A stretch of DNA of 62,291 bases from Erythrobacter sp. (GCA_029937545.1 JAPYPR010000012.1:1-62291); one strand, 5' to 3'; positions 32,128 through 42,176 are shown, numbered from the stretch's first letter. The notes: generated from the letters alone by a model not told the origin. Numbers and translations: made by a program.

Positions 32128-32585
32128 TGCCCGGCATTCGCGAAAAACGTTTTCTTCCTTATACTTGCGAGCAGATGTTCGATCTGGTCGCAGATGTCGG
32201 ACGGTATCCGGAATTTCTACCCTGGGTGATTGCCACCCGCGTCCGCTCGGACAGCGATACCGAGATGGTCGCCGACATGCTGGTCGGCTTCAAGGCCATC
32301 CGCGAGCGGTTTACGTCGCGCGTCGAAAAGCGCCGTCCCGAGCATATCGAGGTGTTCTACGTCGATGGCCCGCTCAAGGATCTCGACAATAACTGGACCT
32401 TCGCCCCGGCACCCGGCGGCTGCGAAGTAGATTTCTGCGTGGATTTCGAATTCCGCAACGCGGTGTTCGAGGCGCTGGCCGGCCAATATTTCGACCGCGC
32501 GTTCCGCAAGATGATGGGCGCGTTCGAAGCGCGCGCCGACGCGCTCTACGGCAACAGCAGTTCCAGCGCGCAGACCGTCGCCTGA
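32127..32585 (+). CDS. Coq10/RatA-type START-domain protein
   Basis: A 152-residue SRPBCC-fold protein (YfjG/RatA, COQ10 family) with the conserved opening LPYTCEQMFDLVADVGRYPEFLPW. COQ10 homologues bind ubiquinone; E. coli RatA was described as a ribosome-associated toxin, and the function of bacterial members is debated. It is coupled to lipA by TGATG, a conserved pairing in many alphaproteobacteria. Its 3' end overlaps cinA by 40 bases, tail to tail. Confidence 0.88.
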   Translation: MPGIREKRFLPYTCEQMFDLVADVGRYPEFLPWVIATRVRSDSDTEMVADMLVGFKAIRERFTSRVEKRRPEHIEVFYVDGPLKDLDNNWTFAPAPGGCEVDFCVDFEFRNAVFEALAGQYFDRAFRKMMGAFEARADALYGNSSSSAQTVA

Positions 32586-33049
32586 TGGCGGATATCGGCT
32601 CGTGAGGTCGGCTCGAAGCGCTTGAGCTCGCCATCGGGTTCGCCCTCCTGGCCCCGGACCACCCGTGCAAATACCACCGTTCCGACCGGTTTGAGAGTGG
32701 TCCCACCATCGGGACCAGCCACCCCGCTTATCGCGACAGCTACGTCCGCGCCGCTATTCTGCAGCGCGCCTTTCGCCATCGCCCAGACGCACGCGATCGA
32801 GACGGCGCCGAAGGTTTCGATGATGTCGAGCGGTACGCCGAGGCTCTCCATCTTGGCCTCGTTGGAATAGGTCACGAACCCGCGGTCGAGCACGGCGGAA
32901 GAGCCGGGAATTTCGGTCAGTGCTGCCGCAACCAGCCCGCCGGTGCAGCTTTCCGCCAGCACGACCTTGCGGCCGCTGGCGCGATTCTCCTCGACCACGC
33001 GCCGGGCAAGTTCGTCGATATCCTCGGGCAGGAGAGCGCCGTACTCCAT
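32546..33049 (-). CDS. CinA-family nicotinamide-nucleotide amidase
   Basis: A 167-residue stand-alone C-terminal CinA domain (PncC type), which in E. coli deamidates nicotinamide mononucleotide. It has LAESCTGGLVAAALTEIPGSS and SGVAGPDGGTTLKPVGTV, both family signatures. The protein is cytoplasmic. The 3' end overlaps ratA on the other strand by 40 bases. It ends the transcript running from ispDF, whose stop lies just ten bases upstream of the cinA start. Confidence 0.9.
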   Translation of the reverse strand: MEYGALLPEDIDELARRVVEENRASGRKVVLAESCTGGLVAAALTEIPGSSAVLDRGFVTYSNEAKMESLGVPLDIIETFGAVSIACVWAMAKGALQNSGADVAVAISGVAGPDGGTTLKPVGTVVFARVVRGQEGEPDGELKRFEPTSRADIRHQATVCALELLLP

Positions 33050-33059
33050 TTTGCCTCCG

Positions 33060-34202
33060 TCAGTTGCGGATCACTGTGGCAACCGCCTGGGCGGCAATGC
33101 CTTCGCCGCGACCGGTAAAACCAAGCCGTTCGGTGGTGGTCGCCTTCACCGATATGCGATCGATGTCAACGCCCAGCAATTCGGCAATACGCCGGCGCAT
33201 GGCGGGTCGATGCGGACCGATCTTGGGCGCTTCGCAGATGATGGTGAGGTCGATATTGCCGAGGCTGTAGCCGGCTTCGCCTAGCAATTTTGCAGCGTGA
33301 GCGAGGAAGCGATCGCTGCTTGCTCCCTTCCATTGCGGGTCGCCGGGCGGGAAGTGCGTGCCGATATCTCCGTCTCCTATCGCGCCTAGCAGGGCGTCCA
33401 CGATCGCATGCAGCGCGACGTCCGCATCGCTGTGGCCTGCCAAGCCCTTGTCGTGCTCGATCCTAACGCCGCCAAGCCATAGCTCTTCTCCAGTCGCAAG
33501 CTTGTGCACGTCGTAGCCCATTCCCGTGCGAATGGTTGGCTGGTCGCTCACAAAATCCTCCGCATAGGTCAGTTTGGCGAGGCGCTCGTCGCCGGACACA
33601 AGCGCGACTGTGCCGCCGGCCGCGCGCAAGACCTGCGCATCGTCGCCGGCATCGGGGACGCCGGTCCAGGCGCGGTGTGCGGCGAGAATATCTTCGAAAC
33701 GAAAGGCTTGTGGCGTCTGGACCCGGCGGAGTTGCTCGCGCGGAGCTGTTCCAACCATTACGCCTTCCTCGTCCAGAGCGAGGCTGTCTGCGACAGGAAG
33801 GACCGGGATAGCACCTGGTGTTTCGTCCAGCGCATCCAGTACCCGCTCGATGACCGCGCGGGGGAGATCGGGGCGTGCAGCGTCATGGATAAGCACGCGA
33901 TCTGCGGTGCCGATCGCTTCTAAACCATTCGCCACGGACTGTTGGCGGGTATCGCCTCCTTTGACCGCCTGATAGCCCGACAGGCCTTCGAGCGCCTCAT
34001 CTAACGCATCTTTGCCGTTCTCAGGTATCATGACAACCATCGGGCTTGCTCCCGCATCGAGCAGGCTTTCGACCGAGTGCCGGACGATGGGCTTGCCCCG
34101 CCAACGCGCGAATTGCTTGGGCAGCACTTGTCCCGAGCGCAGGCCTTTGCCCGCAGCGACCACAATCGCGGCGAACGGGGGGAGGGCGGGCGCTTCGCTC
34201 AT
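33060..34202 (-). CDS. ispDF: Bifunctional IspD/IspF isoprenoid enzyme
   Basis: A 380-residue fusion of MEP cytidylyltransferase (IspD, residues 1 to about 215) and MECDP synthase (IspF, about 220-380), two non-consecutive steps of the non-mevalonate isoprenoid pathway. IspD signature: VVAAGKGLRSG near the start and IHDAARPDLP. IspF signature: GMGYDVHKL with DVH metal ligands, and HSDADVALHAIVDALLGA. This fusion is a known alphaproteobacterial form. The start is the ATG at 34202; the frame stays open far upstream, antisense to dusB, but that is a shadow. Confidence 0.95.
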   Translation of the reverse strand: MSEAPALPPFAAIVVAAGKGLRSGQVLPKQFARWRGKPIVRHSVESLLDAGASPMVVMIPENGKDALDEALEGLSGYQAVKGGDTRQQSVANGLEAIGTADRVLIHDAARPDLPRAVIERVLDALDETPGAIPVLPVADSLALDEEGVMVGTAPREQLRRVQTPQAFRFEDILAAHRAWTGVPDAGDDAQVLRAAGGTVALVSGDERLAKLTYAEDFVSDQPTIRTGMGYDVHKLATGEELWLGGVRIEHDKGLAGHSDADVALHAIVDALLGAIGDGDIGTHFPPGDPQWKGASSDRFLAHAAKLLGEAGYSLGNIDLTIICEAPKIGPHRPAMRRRIAELLGVDIDRISVKATTTERLGFTGRGEGIAAQAVATVIRN

Positions 34203-34280
34203 ATATCCCCGCCCGCTAGCGGCTTGCCGTTTGTGCTGCAACGCACTATGTGGCTGCCCAATATTTAGGCACGCACCAGC

Positions 34281-35300
34281 ATGAGCGCACATCCCCTCCC
34301 TCCCGTCCCGCCGAAGCCGATCCACGTCGGGCCGGCAGCCATCGACACGCCCGTCGTTCTGGCGCCGATGACGGGGGTGACGGACCTGCCGTTCCGCCGC
34401 CTTGTGCGCCGCTATGGCTCCGGCCTCAATGTAACAGAGATGATCGCCAGCGAGGCCGCGATCCGCGAGACGCGCATCAGCGTTCAGAAGGCCGAGTGGG
34501 ACCCGATCGAGGAACCGGTGTCCATGCAACTGGTCGGCTGCGATCCCTACAGCATGGCAGAGGCCGCTAAATTGCAGGAAGGCAATGGCGCGGCGATCAT
34601 CGACATCAACTTCGGTTGCCCGGTGCGCAAGGTCGTCGGCCAGCTCGCCGGCTCGGCCCTCATGCGCGAAGTCGAACTGGCGACACGGTTGATGAAGGCG
34701 ACGGTCGAGGCGGTCGACGTGCCGGTTACAGTGAAGATGCGGATGGGCTGGGATCATTCCGACCTCAATGCGCCGGAACTGGCGAAGATCGCGCAAGACT
34801 TGGGCGTCAAGATGATCACCGTACACGGCCGCACGCGCAACCAGATGTACAAGGGCAGCGCCGACTGGGCCTTCGTTCGCAAGGTGAAGGAGGCGGTCGA
34901 CATACCCGTCATCGTCAACGGCGACATTTGCGGGATCGAAGATGCTGCGAAAGCGCTCGAACAGTCGGGTGCCGACGGGCTGATGATCGGGCGTGGCGCG
35001 TATGGGAAACCCTGGCTGCTGGCGCAGGTTATGCACTGGTGGCGCAGCGGCGAAATTCTCGCCGATCCGGATATGGATGAGCAGTATGCCGTGGTGACGG
35101 AACACTACCGGATGATGCTCGACCACTACACGCCGACGACCGGCGTGAAGATCGCGCGCAAGCACTTGGGCTGGTACACGAAGGGCTTGCGCGGTTCGGC
35201 GGAGTTCAGGAACCACGTGAACTTCGTCGATGATCCCGCGCAAGTGCTTGGCGAACTCGAGCGCTTTTATGAACCGTTCCGCCGGCAGCAGGCGGCGTGA
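34281..35300 (+). CDS. dusB: tRNA-dihydrouridine synthase
   Basis: A 339-residue FMN-dependent enzyme that reduces uridines in tRNA. The N-terminal [14 protein letters not shown] and the catalytic cysteine motif [18 protein letters not shown] are intact. The TIM barrel continues with [17 protein letters not shown] and [13 protein letters not shown] helical C-terminal domain follows. It is the first gene of the dusB-ntrB-ntrC run, the classic alphaproteobacterial order, and overlaps ntrB by four bases. Confidence 0.95.
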   Translation: MSAHPLPPVPPKPIHVGPAAIDTPVVLAPMTGVTDLPFRRLVRRYGSGLNVTEMIASEAAIRETRISVQKAEWDPIEEPVSMQLVGCDPYSMAEAAKLQEGNGAAIIDINFGCPVRKVVGQLAGSALMREVELATRLMKATVEAVDVPVTVKMRMGWDHSDLNAPELAKIAQDLGVKMITVHGRTRNQMYKGSADWAFVRKVKEAVDIPVIVNGDICGIEDAAKALEQSGADGLMIGRGAYGKPWLLAQVMHWWRSGEILADPDMDEQYAVVTEHYRMMLDHYTPTTGVKIARKHLGWYTKGLRGSAEFRNHVNFVDDPAQVLGELERFYEPFRRQQAA

Positions 35301-36358
35301 ACAAAGCCTCGCCCGCGCCCAACGCAGCGGCACAGATCGCGGGCCTCATCTTTGCGGTGCTGTTGATCGATGCCGAGGGCATTATTGTCGAAGCGAATGC
35401 CGCGGCGGAAGATATGCTCGATTCCAGCGCGCAACGCCTGATCGGCAAGCGGCTGACCGACGTGGTAGATCTCGCCGACCAGCGTGTGCGATCGAGCCTC
35501 GAGCGGTCCGATGTCCAGATGATCGCTCGCGGCGTGTCCTTCGCCACGAAATACCGCGACCGGCGGATCAATCTGACCAGTTCCCCGCTGCATAACCATC
35601 CGGGTTGGCGCGTCTTGACGCTTTCCGATGTCGGGCAGGGCGATACGCGCGCCGCAGACGACGAGCGGATGGAGCTCCGAGCTCCGGCCGTGCTGGCCCA
35701 TGAGATCAAGAATCCGCTATCGGCCATCCGCGGTGCCAGCCAGCTGCTGACGCGGCGCGTCGAGGGCAAGGACAAGCCGCTCGCTCGCATGATCCTGGGC
35801 GAGGTGGATCGCATCGCCGAGCTGATCGACCGCATGCAGCAGCTCGGCAGCAAGCCGGTCTCCGTGGTCGGTGACTGCAACCTTCACGAAGCGATCCGCA
35901 ATGCGATGGCAACCGTCCGCGCGGGCCGCACCGGAAACTGCGAGTTAATCGAGGAATTCGATCCGTCGCTGCCTCCGGTTGCCGCCGACCAGGCTGCGCT
36001 CGAACAGGTGCTGATCAATCTCATCGCCAATGCCTGCGATGCGAGCGCCAAACTGGACGCTACGCAGGTGACCGTGCGTACGCGTTTCGTCAGCGGCCTG
36101 GTTTTCAGCGCGATCCGTCTCGGCAAAGCGACTCGTTTGCCAATCGAGATAACGGTGACAGATGCGGGAGGTGGGATCGACGAAGCGATCCGTGACCATG
36201 TGTTCGAGCCTTTCGTCTCCAGCAAGCCGCAGGGGCAGGGACTGGGCCTTGCGCTAGTGCGGAAACTCGTGCGCGATATGGGCGGGCGCATCGGCCACGA
36301 GCGCGATGAGCGCAAGGGGCTCACTCATTTTCGCATCAACCTGCCGGTTGCGGTTTAG
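35297..36358 (+). CDS. ntrB: Nitrogen-regulation sensor kinase NtrB
   Basis: A 353-residue soluble histidine kinase. An N-terminal PAS domain (about 15-115) precedes the HisKA motif [19 protein letters not shown] and an ATPase domain with N-box [16 protein letters not shown] and GQGLGLALV. It lacks membrane helices, as expected for a kinase controlled by PII proteins. It phosphorylates NtrC, encoded ten bases downstream, and overlaps the dusB stop. Confidence 0.95.
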   Translation: MNKASPAPNAAAQIAGLIFAVLLIDAEGIIVEANAAAEDMLDSSAQRLIGKRLTDVVDLADQRVRSSLERSDVQMIARGVSFATKYRDRRINLTSSPLHNHPGWRVLTLSDVGQGDTRAADDERMELRAPAVLAHEIKNPLSAIRGASQLLTRRVEGKDKPLARMILGEVDRIAELIDRMQQLGSKPVSVVGDCNLHEAIRNAMATVRAGRTGNCELIEEFDPSLPPVAADQAALEQVLINLIANACDASAKLDATQVTVRTRFVSGLVFSAIRLGKATRLPIEITVTDAGGGIDEAIRDHVFEPFVSSKPQGQGLGLALVRKLVRDMGGRIGHERDERKGLTHFRINLPVAV

Positions 36359-36367
36359 GGAGAGATC

Positions 36368-37780
36368 ATGAGCCACACGGTTCTACTGGTCGAAGACGAC
36401 CGTGCTATTGCGACAGTTATCAGCGAGGCCCTGCGGGAAGAGGGCTATGACGTCACAGCCTGCGAAAGTCTTGCCAAGAGAGACGAACTCGTTGGAGCGA
36501 GACACTTCGACGTCATGCTGACCGACGTCATGCTGGAAGACGGCGACGGGTTGACGTCGATCGACCATGTTCGCGAGTTGGCTCCCGATATGCCGGTGAT
36601 CGTCCTGTCGGCACAGAATACGCTCGATACCGCCGTGCGGGCGAGCGACAGTCACGCGTTCGAGTATTTCCCAAAGCCGTTCGATCTCGACGAGCTGACC
36701 CAGGCGGTGCGTCAGGCCGTTGCCAATCGGTCGTCGATCACTGCGGCAGGAGATGAGGAAGACAGTGCGCTACCGCTGATCGGGCGCAGCCCTGCGATGC
36801 AGAGCGTGTTCCGGATGATCACGCGCGTTCTGCGTAACGATCTCACTGTGCTGGTTACCGGCGAGAGCGGCACCGGCAAAGAATTGGTCGCGGAGGCCAT
36901 CCACCAGCTTGGCGCGCGCAAAACCGGGCCGTTCGTCGCGGTTAACATGGCGGCAATCCCGCAGGACCTGCTCGAAAGCGAATTGTTCGGTCACGAACGC
37001 GGCGCCTTCACCGGGGCGGTCAGCCAGCAGATCGGCAAATTCGAGCAGGCCAATGGCGGCACGCTGTTCCTTGACGAGATCGGCGATATGCCGGCCGATG
37101 CACAAACCCGGCTGCTGCGGGCGCTGCAATCGGGGCGTATCCGCCGGGTCGGTGGGCGACAGGAAATCGGTGTCGATGTGCGCATCATCGCAGCGACCAA
37201 TCGAGACCTGGCGCCCATGATCGAGGACGGCCGGTTCCGCGAAGATTTGTTTTACCGCCTCAACGTGGTGCCGATCCCGCTCCCTCCCTTGAGAGAGCGG
37301 CGCGAAGACATCGGCGCTCTGGTGAAACATTTCCTAGGACAGGCAGCCAGCGAGGGGTTGCCGCGACGGCAAATCACGAATGAAGCCATTGCTGCGCTGG
37401 CGGCACGGCGCTGGGCTGGCAATGTGCGCGAATTGCGCAATGTCGTGTTTCGTCTGGCCCTGCTAGCGCGTGACGACGTCATCGATGCCGATAGCGTAAC
37501 AGACACCGTCGGCAACGAAATTTCGACGGAGCGGGACGCAAACAGCACTGGTTTCGGCGCAGCGATCGATGGGTGGCTGGCGGAGAATGGGCAATCCCAT
37601 GGCACCCTGTACCACGCCGTTCTGGCGTCATTCGAAAGGCCGCTGTTCGAGCACGCGCTGCGGATAACCGAGGGCAATCAGTTGCGCGCCGCGCAGTTGC
37701 TCGGGATTAATCGCAACACCCTGCGCAAGCGGCTTGGCGAGCTCGATATCGCGCCCGAGGATTTCACGCGCCGCCGCTAG
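36368..37780 (+). CDS. ntrC: σ54-dependent response regulator NtrC
   Basis: A 470-residue regulator with three domains. The receiver (about 1-120) has phospho-acceptor Asp in MLTDVMLEDGDG. The AAA+ domain (about 135-380) has Walker A GESGTGKE and an intact GAFTGA loop, so it can activate σ54 RNA polymerase. The C-terminal Fis-type helix-turn-helix is AAQLLGINRNTLRKRLGEL. It acts with NtrB on nitrogen-assimilation genes, and ntrY starts 61 bases after its stop. Confidence 0.96.
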   Translation: MSHTVLLVEDDRAIATVISEALREEGYDVTACESLAKRDELVGARHFDVMLTDVMLEDGDGLTSIDHVRELAPDMPVIVLSAQNTLDTAVRASDSHAFEYFPKPFDLDELTQAVRQAVANRSSITAAGDEEDSALPLIGRSPAMQSVFRMITRVLRNDLTVLVTGESGTGKELVAEAIHQLGARKTGPFVAVNMAAIPQDLLESELFGHERGAFTGAVSQQIGKFEQANGGTLFLDEIGDMPADAQTRLLRALQSGRIRRVGGRQEIGVDVRIIAATNRDLAPMIEDGRFREDLFYRLNVVPIPLPPLRERREDIGALVKHFLGQAASEGLPRRQITNEAIAALAARRWAGNVRELRNVVFRLALLARDDVIDADSVTDTVGNEISTERDANSTGFGAAIDGWLAENGQSHGTLYHAVLASFERPLFEHALRITEGNQLRAAQLLGINRNTLRKRLGELDIAPEDFTRRR

Positions 37781-37841
37781 CCGCCGCTTTGTCGAATTTA
37801 TACTTGCAGTTCTGCAACAGCGCTGTTGTAAGGCTGCCACT

Positions 37842-40073
37842 ATGGCGAGCGTCGCTTCCGTCCCTCGAAACACCACGCCGAGATGGTGGCGCAGGTTCGT
37901 CGTGACGTCACGCAGGGCCAATCTGGTCGGCTATCTCGAGATTTTCTTCGCGGTCGCATTCCTTGTCATGGTCGCAAGCACCTGGGCGACCTTCACCACC
38001 GCTCCGCCGAACGGACAACTGTTGCCCAGTCGACAGGTTGCTGGGCTTCTCATCGGCACGCTCATTCCCGCGATGGCACTGCTGGTGCTTGCAGGACGGC
38101 GCCTGGCTCTGCGTCGCGCCGCAGGCAGCACCGCGCGGCTCCATGTGCGGCTCGTGTTCTTCTTCTCCATGATTGCAGCGGTCCCGACGCTACTCGTGGC
38201 CGGATTTGCGGCATTCCTGTTCCAGTCTGGCGTCGATTTCTGGTTCTCCGATAATTCGCGCGGCCTCATGGAGAATGCCAACCAGCTGGCCGAAAACTAT
38301 TACGAAGAGAACCAGCTCGATCTTGCCAACGAGACCATCTCAATGGCGATGGACATGCGCTCGATCCTCGAGCAGGTGCCGGTTACCGATCCCAATTTCG
38401 CGCTTGTCTACCAGTTCCAGGCGCAACCGCGCGACGTAATCGAAAGCGCAATCCTGCAGGCCTTGCCCGATGCCTCGATGCGCACGGCCGTTGCCTATGG
38501 GCTGTCCGAAGAAAGCAATCCCGTACCATTCGCCGAGGAGACACTGAGCGAAATTCGGCGCGGGGAACAGGTCGTCGTGCGCGGCACGCCTGAAAGGATC
38601 GAGGCGGTCGCTCCGATCGATCAGCAAGCCGGCATCTACCTCTACACGGCCCGGAATGCCGAGGCGACCAGCTTCCGGAGCTGGGAAAGCGCCCGGTCGA
38701 TTTCGACTGCCTATGATGAGCTTACCCGGCGTGCCCGGGCTCTCCAGTTGAGGTTCAACCTAGCGCTTTTCTTCGTCAGTCTCGCGCTGGTAGGGCTCGC
38801 GGTCTGGTTTGCCCTGCGCTTTGCAGACCGGCAGGTTGAACCTCTGACCGATCTCATCGCAGCGGCCCGTAAAGTGGGCGCCGGGAATTTCGCGCTTCGG
38901 GTCGAAGGTCGTACCGGTGCCGACGAAATCGGGCTTCTCAATCGCGCCTTCAACCGGATGACGGCACAGCTGGAAAAGCAGACCGATGCGTTGCTCGCCG
39001 CCAACGACGAACTGGAAGAGCGGCGCAGCTTTATCGAAGCGGTGCTGGAATCCGTGAGTGCGGGCGTCATATCGGTCGACCGCAACATGAACGTCTTGCT
39101 CATGAACGCACCGGCTCAGGCCATGCTGATGGAAGACGCGGTAGGCCAGCCACGTCCCGCCACACTACGTCAGCTGGCTCCTCAAATTGCAGCTATGGTG
39201 GAGGCAGGCCTTGCCCAGGGCGTCGTCAGCCATTCGCGTCGAGGTGAACTGCTCACGCTCGCGGTCAAGATCGGCGAGGAGGCCGAAAGGCATGTCATCA
39301 CCTTCGAGGATATCACCCGGCAATTGCTCGACCAGAGGCAGGCAGCCTGGTCCGATGTCGCGCGGCGGATTGCGCATGAAATCAAGAACCCGCTGACCCC
39401 GATCCAGCTGGCCACTGAGCGCCTCAAGCGGCGGTATCGCAAGCAAATCCATGAGGATGGCGAGCTATTCGACGAGCTCACCAGCACCATCGTCCGCCAG
39501 GTCGGCGGCCTGCGCAAGATGGTCGACGAATTCTCCAGCTTCGCGCGGTTGCCGAAGCCGGTGTTCCGCACGGAGGACGCGCTCGACCTGGTACGCCAAT
39601 CGCTTTTTCTCCAGGAGGTCGGCCATCAGGGCGTGAATTATGCGCTGGTCACCGAAAGTGAAGGCCCGATCCGCATCCAGTGCGACCGCCACCAGTTCGG
39701 ACAGGCGATCACCAACATCCTCAAGAATGCTTACGAAGCGACCGAGGTCAAAGCCCATAATGCGGAGCCGGATTATCGGGGCAAGATCGTGGTTACGGTA
39801 GAAGAGGACGAGGACTCGCTTCACGTCGCCATCGAGGACAATGGCATCGGTCTGCCGCAGGACCGCGATCGCATCCTCGAGCCATATGTGACGAACCGCG
39901 AGAAAGGCACCGGCCTTGGCCTCGCGATCGTCAATAAGATCGTCGAGGAGCATGGGGGCGAGATGACCTTCTCCTCGCTCGAAAGCGGCGGAACGCGCGT
40001 TTCCATGCGGTTCGCCCGCGACCCCCTCACCAAGGCCCGTGGAGGGCCCGCAATGACACAAAACAAAGGGTAG
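37842..40073 (+). CDS. ntrY: Membrane sensor kinase NtrY
   Basis: A sensor kinase of about 743 residues from the ATG at 37842. Several membrane helices at the N-terminus enclose a periplasmic sensing region, followed by a HAMP linker (RFADRQVEPLTDLI), a PAS domain, the HisKA motif [25 protein letters not shown], and an ATPase domain (NILKNAYEA, DNGIGL, GTGLGLAIV). It pairs with NtrX, six bases downstream, and in related bacteria senses redox or nitrogen state. An open frame reaches 37734, but that extension lacks a good start. Confidence 0.94.
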   Translation: MASVASVPRNTTPRWWRRFVVTSRRANLVGYLEIFFAVAFLVMVASTWATFTTAPPNGQLLPSRQVAGLLIGTLIPAMALLVLAGRRLALRRAAGSTARLHVRLVFFFSMIAAVPTLLVAGFAAFLFQSGVDFWFSDNSRGLMENANQLAENYYEENQLDLANETISMAMDMRSILEQVPVTDPNFALVYQFQAQPRDVIESAILQALPDASMRTAVAYGLSEESNPVPFAEETLSEIRRGEQVVVRGTPERIEAVAPIDQQAGIYLYTARNAEATSFRSWESARSISTAYDELTRRARALQLRFNLALFFVSLALVGLAVWFALRFADRQVEPLTDLIAAARKVGAGNFALRVEGRTGADEIGLLNRAFNRMTAQLEKQTDALLAANDELEERRSFIEAVLESVSAGVISVDRNMNVLLMNAPAQAMLMEDAVGQPRPATLRQLAPQIAAMVEAGLAQGVVSHSRRGELLTLAVKIGEEAERHVITFEDITRQLLDQRQAAWSDVARRIAHEIKNPLTPIQLATERLKRRYRKQIHEDGELFDELTSTIVRQVGGLRKMVDEFSSFARLPKPVFRTEDALDLVRQSLFLQEVGHQGVNYALVTESEGPIRIQCDRHQFGQAITNILKNAYEATEVKAHNAEPDYRGKIVVTVEEDEDSLHVAIEDNGIGLPQDRDRILEPYVTNREKGTGLGLAIVNKIVEEHGGEMTFSSLESGGTRVSMRFARDPLTKARGGPAMTQNKG

Positions 40074-40079
40074 CAGCCA

Positions 40080-41465
40080 ATGGCGTTAGACATCCTGATC
40101 GTCGACGATGAACGCGACATTCGCGATCTTGTGGCCGGTGTGCTGAGCGACGAAGGCTATGAGTGCCGCACCGCCGGCGACAGTTCCAGCGCGCTCACGC
40201 AAGTCGACGAACGCCGCCCGAGCCTCGTGCTGCTCGACGTCTGGCTCCACGGTAGCCCCATGGACGGACTCGAAGTGCTGGACGAGATCAAGAAGCGCGA
40301 ACCGGATCTCCCCGTCATCGTTTTCTCCGGCCATGGCAATATCGATACGGCTGTGAGCGCGGTCAGCCGCGGCGCGGTCGACTTCATCGAAAAGCCATTC
40401 GAGGCCGAACGACTATTGCATCTCGTGGGGAGGGCGACCGAGACCGAACGCCTGCGGCGTGAGAACAGCCGACTGCGCGAGGGGATGGTCCAGAACGGCG
40501 AGTTCACCGGAAATTCGGCGGCGATTAACGCGGTGCGGGCAACGCTCAAGCGCGTGGCCAATACCGGTAGTCGCGTGCTCATCAGCGGTCCTGCAGGCAC
40601 TGGCAAGGAAGTGGCCGCGCGCCTGCTGCACAGCTGGAGCCCACGGGCCGACAAAGCTTTTGTCATCGTCAATTCGGCTCGCATCACACCCGAACGGTTC
40701 GAGGAGGAACTGTTCGGCGAAGAAGCCGACGGCAAGCTGGTGCGACCGGGGCTGCTGGAGATGGCCGATGGCGGAACCCTCTATCTCGACGAAGTGGCGG
40801 ACATGCCACTATCGACCCAGGCTCGCATCCTTCGGGTGCTGACCGAACAAAGCTTCGTAAGGGTAGGGGGCACGCGCCAGATCGGTGTCGATGTGCGGGT
40901 CGTCTCTTCGACGGCTCGTGATCTCGAAAAGGAAATGTCGGAGAAACGCTTCCGCGAGGACCTGTTCTATCGGTTGAATGTCGTCCCTGTCGAAGTGCCG
41001 TCGCTCTCAGAACGGCGCGACGATATACCCTCATTGTCAGATACATTCTTCACTCGTTACGCGGCGGAACAGGGTATCCGGCCTCCGACGATCAGCGAAG
41101 AAGCGATGGCGGCGCTTCAGGCTTACGATTGGCCCGGCAATGTCCGCCAGCTTCGCAATGTCGTCGAACGCACCGTGATCCTCACACCTCGCGAACAACT
41201 CGAACAGATCGAAGCCGAGATGCTTCCCGAAGAAGTGCTCGGTGGAAAGCTTGGCGGCAATGGTGGTGTCGCAGCGCTGATGGGATCGCCGCTTCGCGAG
41301 GCACGTGAGAATTTCGAGCGCGAATATCTGGCGATCCAGATCAGACGTTTCTCCGGGAATATTTCCAAGACTGCCAACTTCATTGGCATGGAACGCTCGG
41401 CACTTCACCGAAAACTCAAATTGCTAGGAATGGCGGACAAAAAACCGGCGTCTGGCAAGGATTAG
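40080..41465 (+). CDS. ntrX: Response regulator NtrX, without GAFTGA
   Basis: A 461-residue regulator with an N-terminal receiver (Asp in VLLDVWLHGSPMDG), a AAA+ domain (Walker A SGPAGTGKE, Walker B LYLDEVADMP) and a C-terminal Fis-type HTH (ISKTANFIGMERSALHRKLKLLG). The σ54-contact loop GAFTGA of NtrC is absent; the equivalent region reads EEADGKLVRPGLLEM. As in other alphaproteobacterial NtrX proteins, it therefore probably does not activate σ54 and acts through σ70 promoters or as a repressor. It ends the ntr run 171 bases before hfq. Confidence 0.95.
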   Translation: MALDILIVDDERDIRDLVAGVLSDEGYECRTAGDSSSALTQVDERRPSLVLLDVWLHGSPMDGLEVLDEIKKREPDLPVIVFSGHGNIDTAVSAVSRGAVDFIEKPFEAERLLHLVGRATETERLRRENSRLREGMVQNGEFTGNSAAINAVRATLKRVANTGSRVLISGPAGTGKEVAARLLHSWSPRADKAFVIVNSARITPERFEEELFGEEADGKLVRPGLLEMADGGTLYLDEVADMPLSTQARILRVLTEQSFVRVGGTRQIGVDVRVVSSTARDLEKEMSEKRFREDLFYRLNVVPVEVPSLSERRDDIPSLSDTFFTRYAAEQGIRPPTISEEAMAALQAYDWPGNVRQLRNVVERTVILTPREQLEQIEAEMLPEEVLGGKLGGNGGVAALMGSPLREARENFEREYLAIQIRRFSGNISKTANFIGMERSALHRKLKLLGMADKKPASGKD

Positions 41466-41636
41466 TCTTCTCAAATCCTGCTATCGCGCGCGAAGGATAA
41501 TACAAACATTGCGAAAACGCATCCGAAGGGCCACATTGATGGAGCGCGGCTCGGTGCGCGCATTATCATTATCGGGGGTGGTGGGCACCCCAGACTGCGG
41601 ACCCGTTTAGGGTTCGCCAACAACGGAGAGACAGAT

Positions 41637-42176
41637 ATGTCCGAACGAACCCTTTCGGCGCGTCCGCGCCCCGAAAAGCCTTCCAGTGACGGGGGGGGGC
41701 AACGCAAAGGCAATCTCCAGGATGCCTTCCTCAATCTTTTGCGTAAGAATAAGACCCCGGTCACGATGTTCCTCGTGAAGGGCGTCAAGCTGCAGGGTAT
41801 CGTGACCTGGTTCGACAATTTCTCGATCCTGCTGCGCCGCGACGGCCAGTCGCAGCTTGTCTACAAGCACGCGATTAGCACGATCATGCCGACGCAACCC
41901 GTCGATGCGGAACAGTTTGCGAGCACCAATTCGAGCGCCAAACAGCGTCTGCTGCAGGACGTATTCCTCACCCGCGTACGGCAAGCTGAAGCGCAGGTGA
42001 CGATGTTCCTCGTCAATGGCGTGATGCTGCAAGGCAAGATCGCGGCCTACGACCTCTTCTGCATGCTGCTGGAGCGTGACGGCTACGTCCAGCTGGCTTA
42101 CAAGCATGCGGTATCCACCATCCAGCCAGCCACCCCGGTCGATCTGACCGAGGAATGGGACGAGGACGACAGCTGA
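41637..42176 (+). CDS. hfq: Tandem-domain RNA chaperone Hfq
   Basis: A 179-residue Hfq with two Sm domains in one chain; ordinary Hfq is about 80-100 residues with one. Domain 1 (about 26-86) is canonical: [17 protein letters not shown], then YKHAIST with the Lys-His proximal-site motif at 77-78. Domain 2 (about 105-165) keeps LLQDVFL and YKHAVST (156-157) but has a changed rim (RVRQAEAQ). Three tandem chains could make the usual six-subunit ring. The C-terminal tail is acidic (TEEWDEDDS). A GGAG site precedes the ATG, and a nine-G run encodes Gly 19-21. It sits before hflX, a conserved pairing. Confidence 0.93.
   Translation: MSERTLSARPRPEKPSSDGGGQRKGNLQDAFLNLLRKNKTPVTMFLVKGVKLQGIVTWFDNFSILLRRDGQSQLVYKHAISTIMPTQPVDAEQFASTNSSAKQRLLQDVFLTRVRQAEAQVTMFLVNGVMLQGKIAAYDLFCMLLERDGYVQLAYKHAVSTIQPATPVDLTEEWDEDDS
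41691..41699 (+). repeat. Nine-G homopolymer inside hfq
   Basis: Nine consecutive G encode Gly 19-21 of Hfq, ahead of both Sm domains. Gain or loss of one G would shift the frame before either RNA-binding domain. It is the longest G run I noticed in the window. Confidence 0.9.

Noticed and set aside
34203..35333. N-terminal extension of IspDF of about 377 residues
   Set aside because: The frame is open upstream of 34202, but it is antisense to dusB and the real protein begins at MSEAPALPP, which matches IspD starts.
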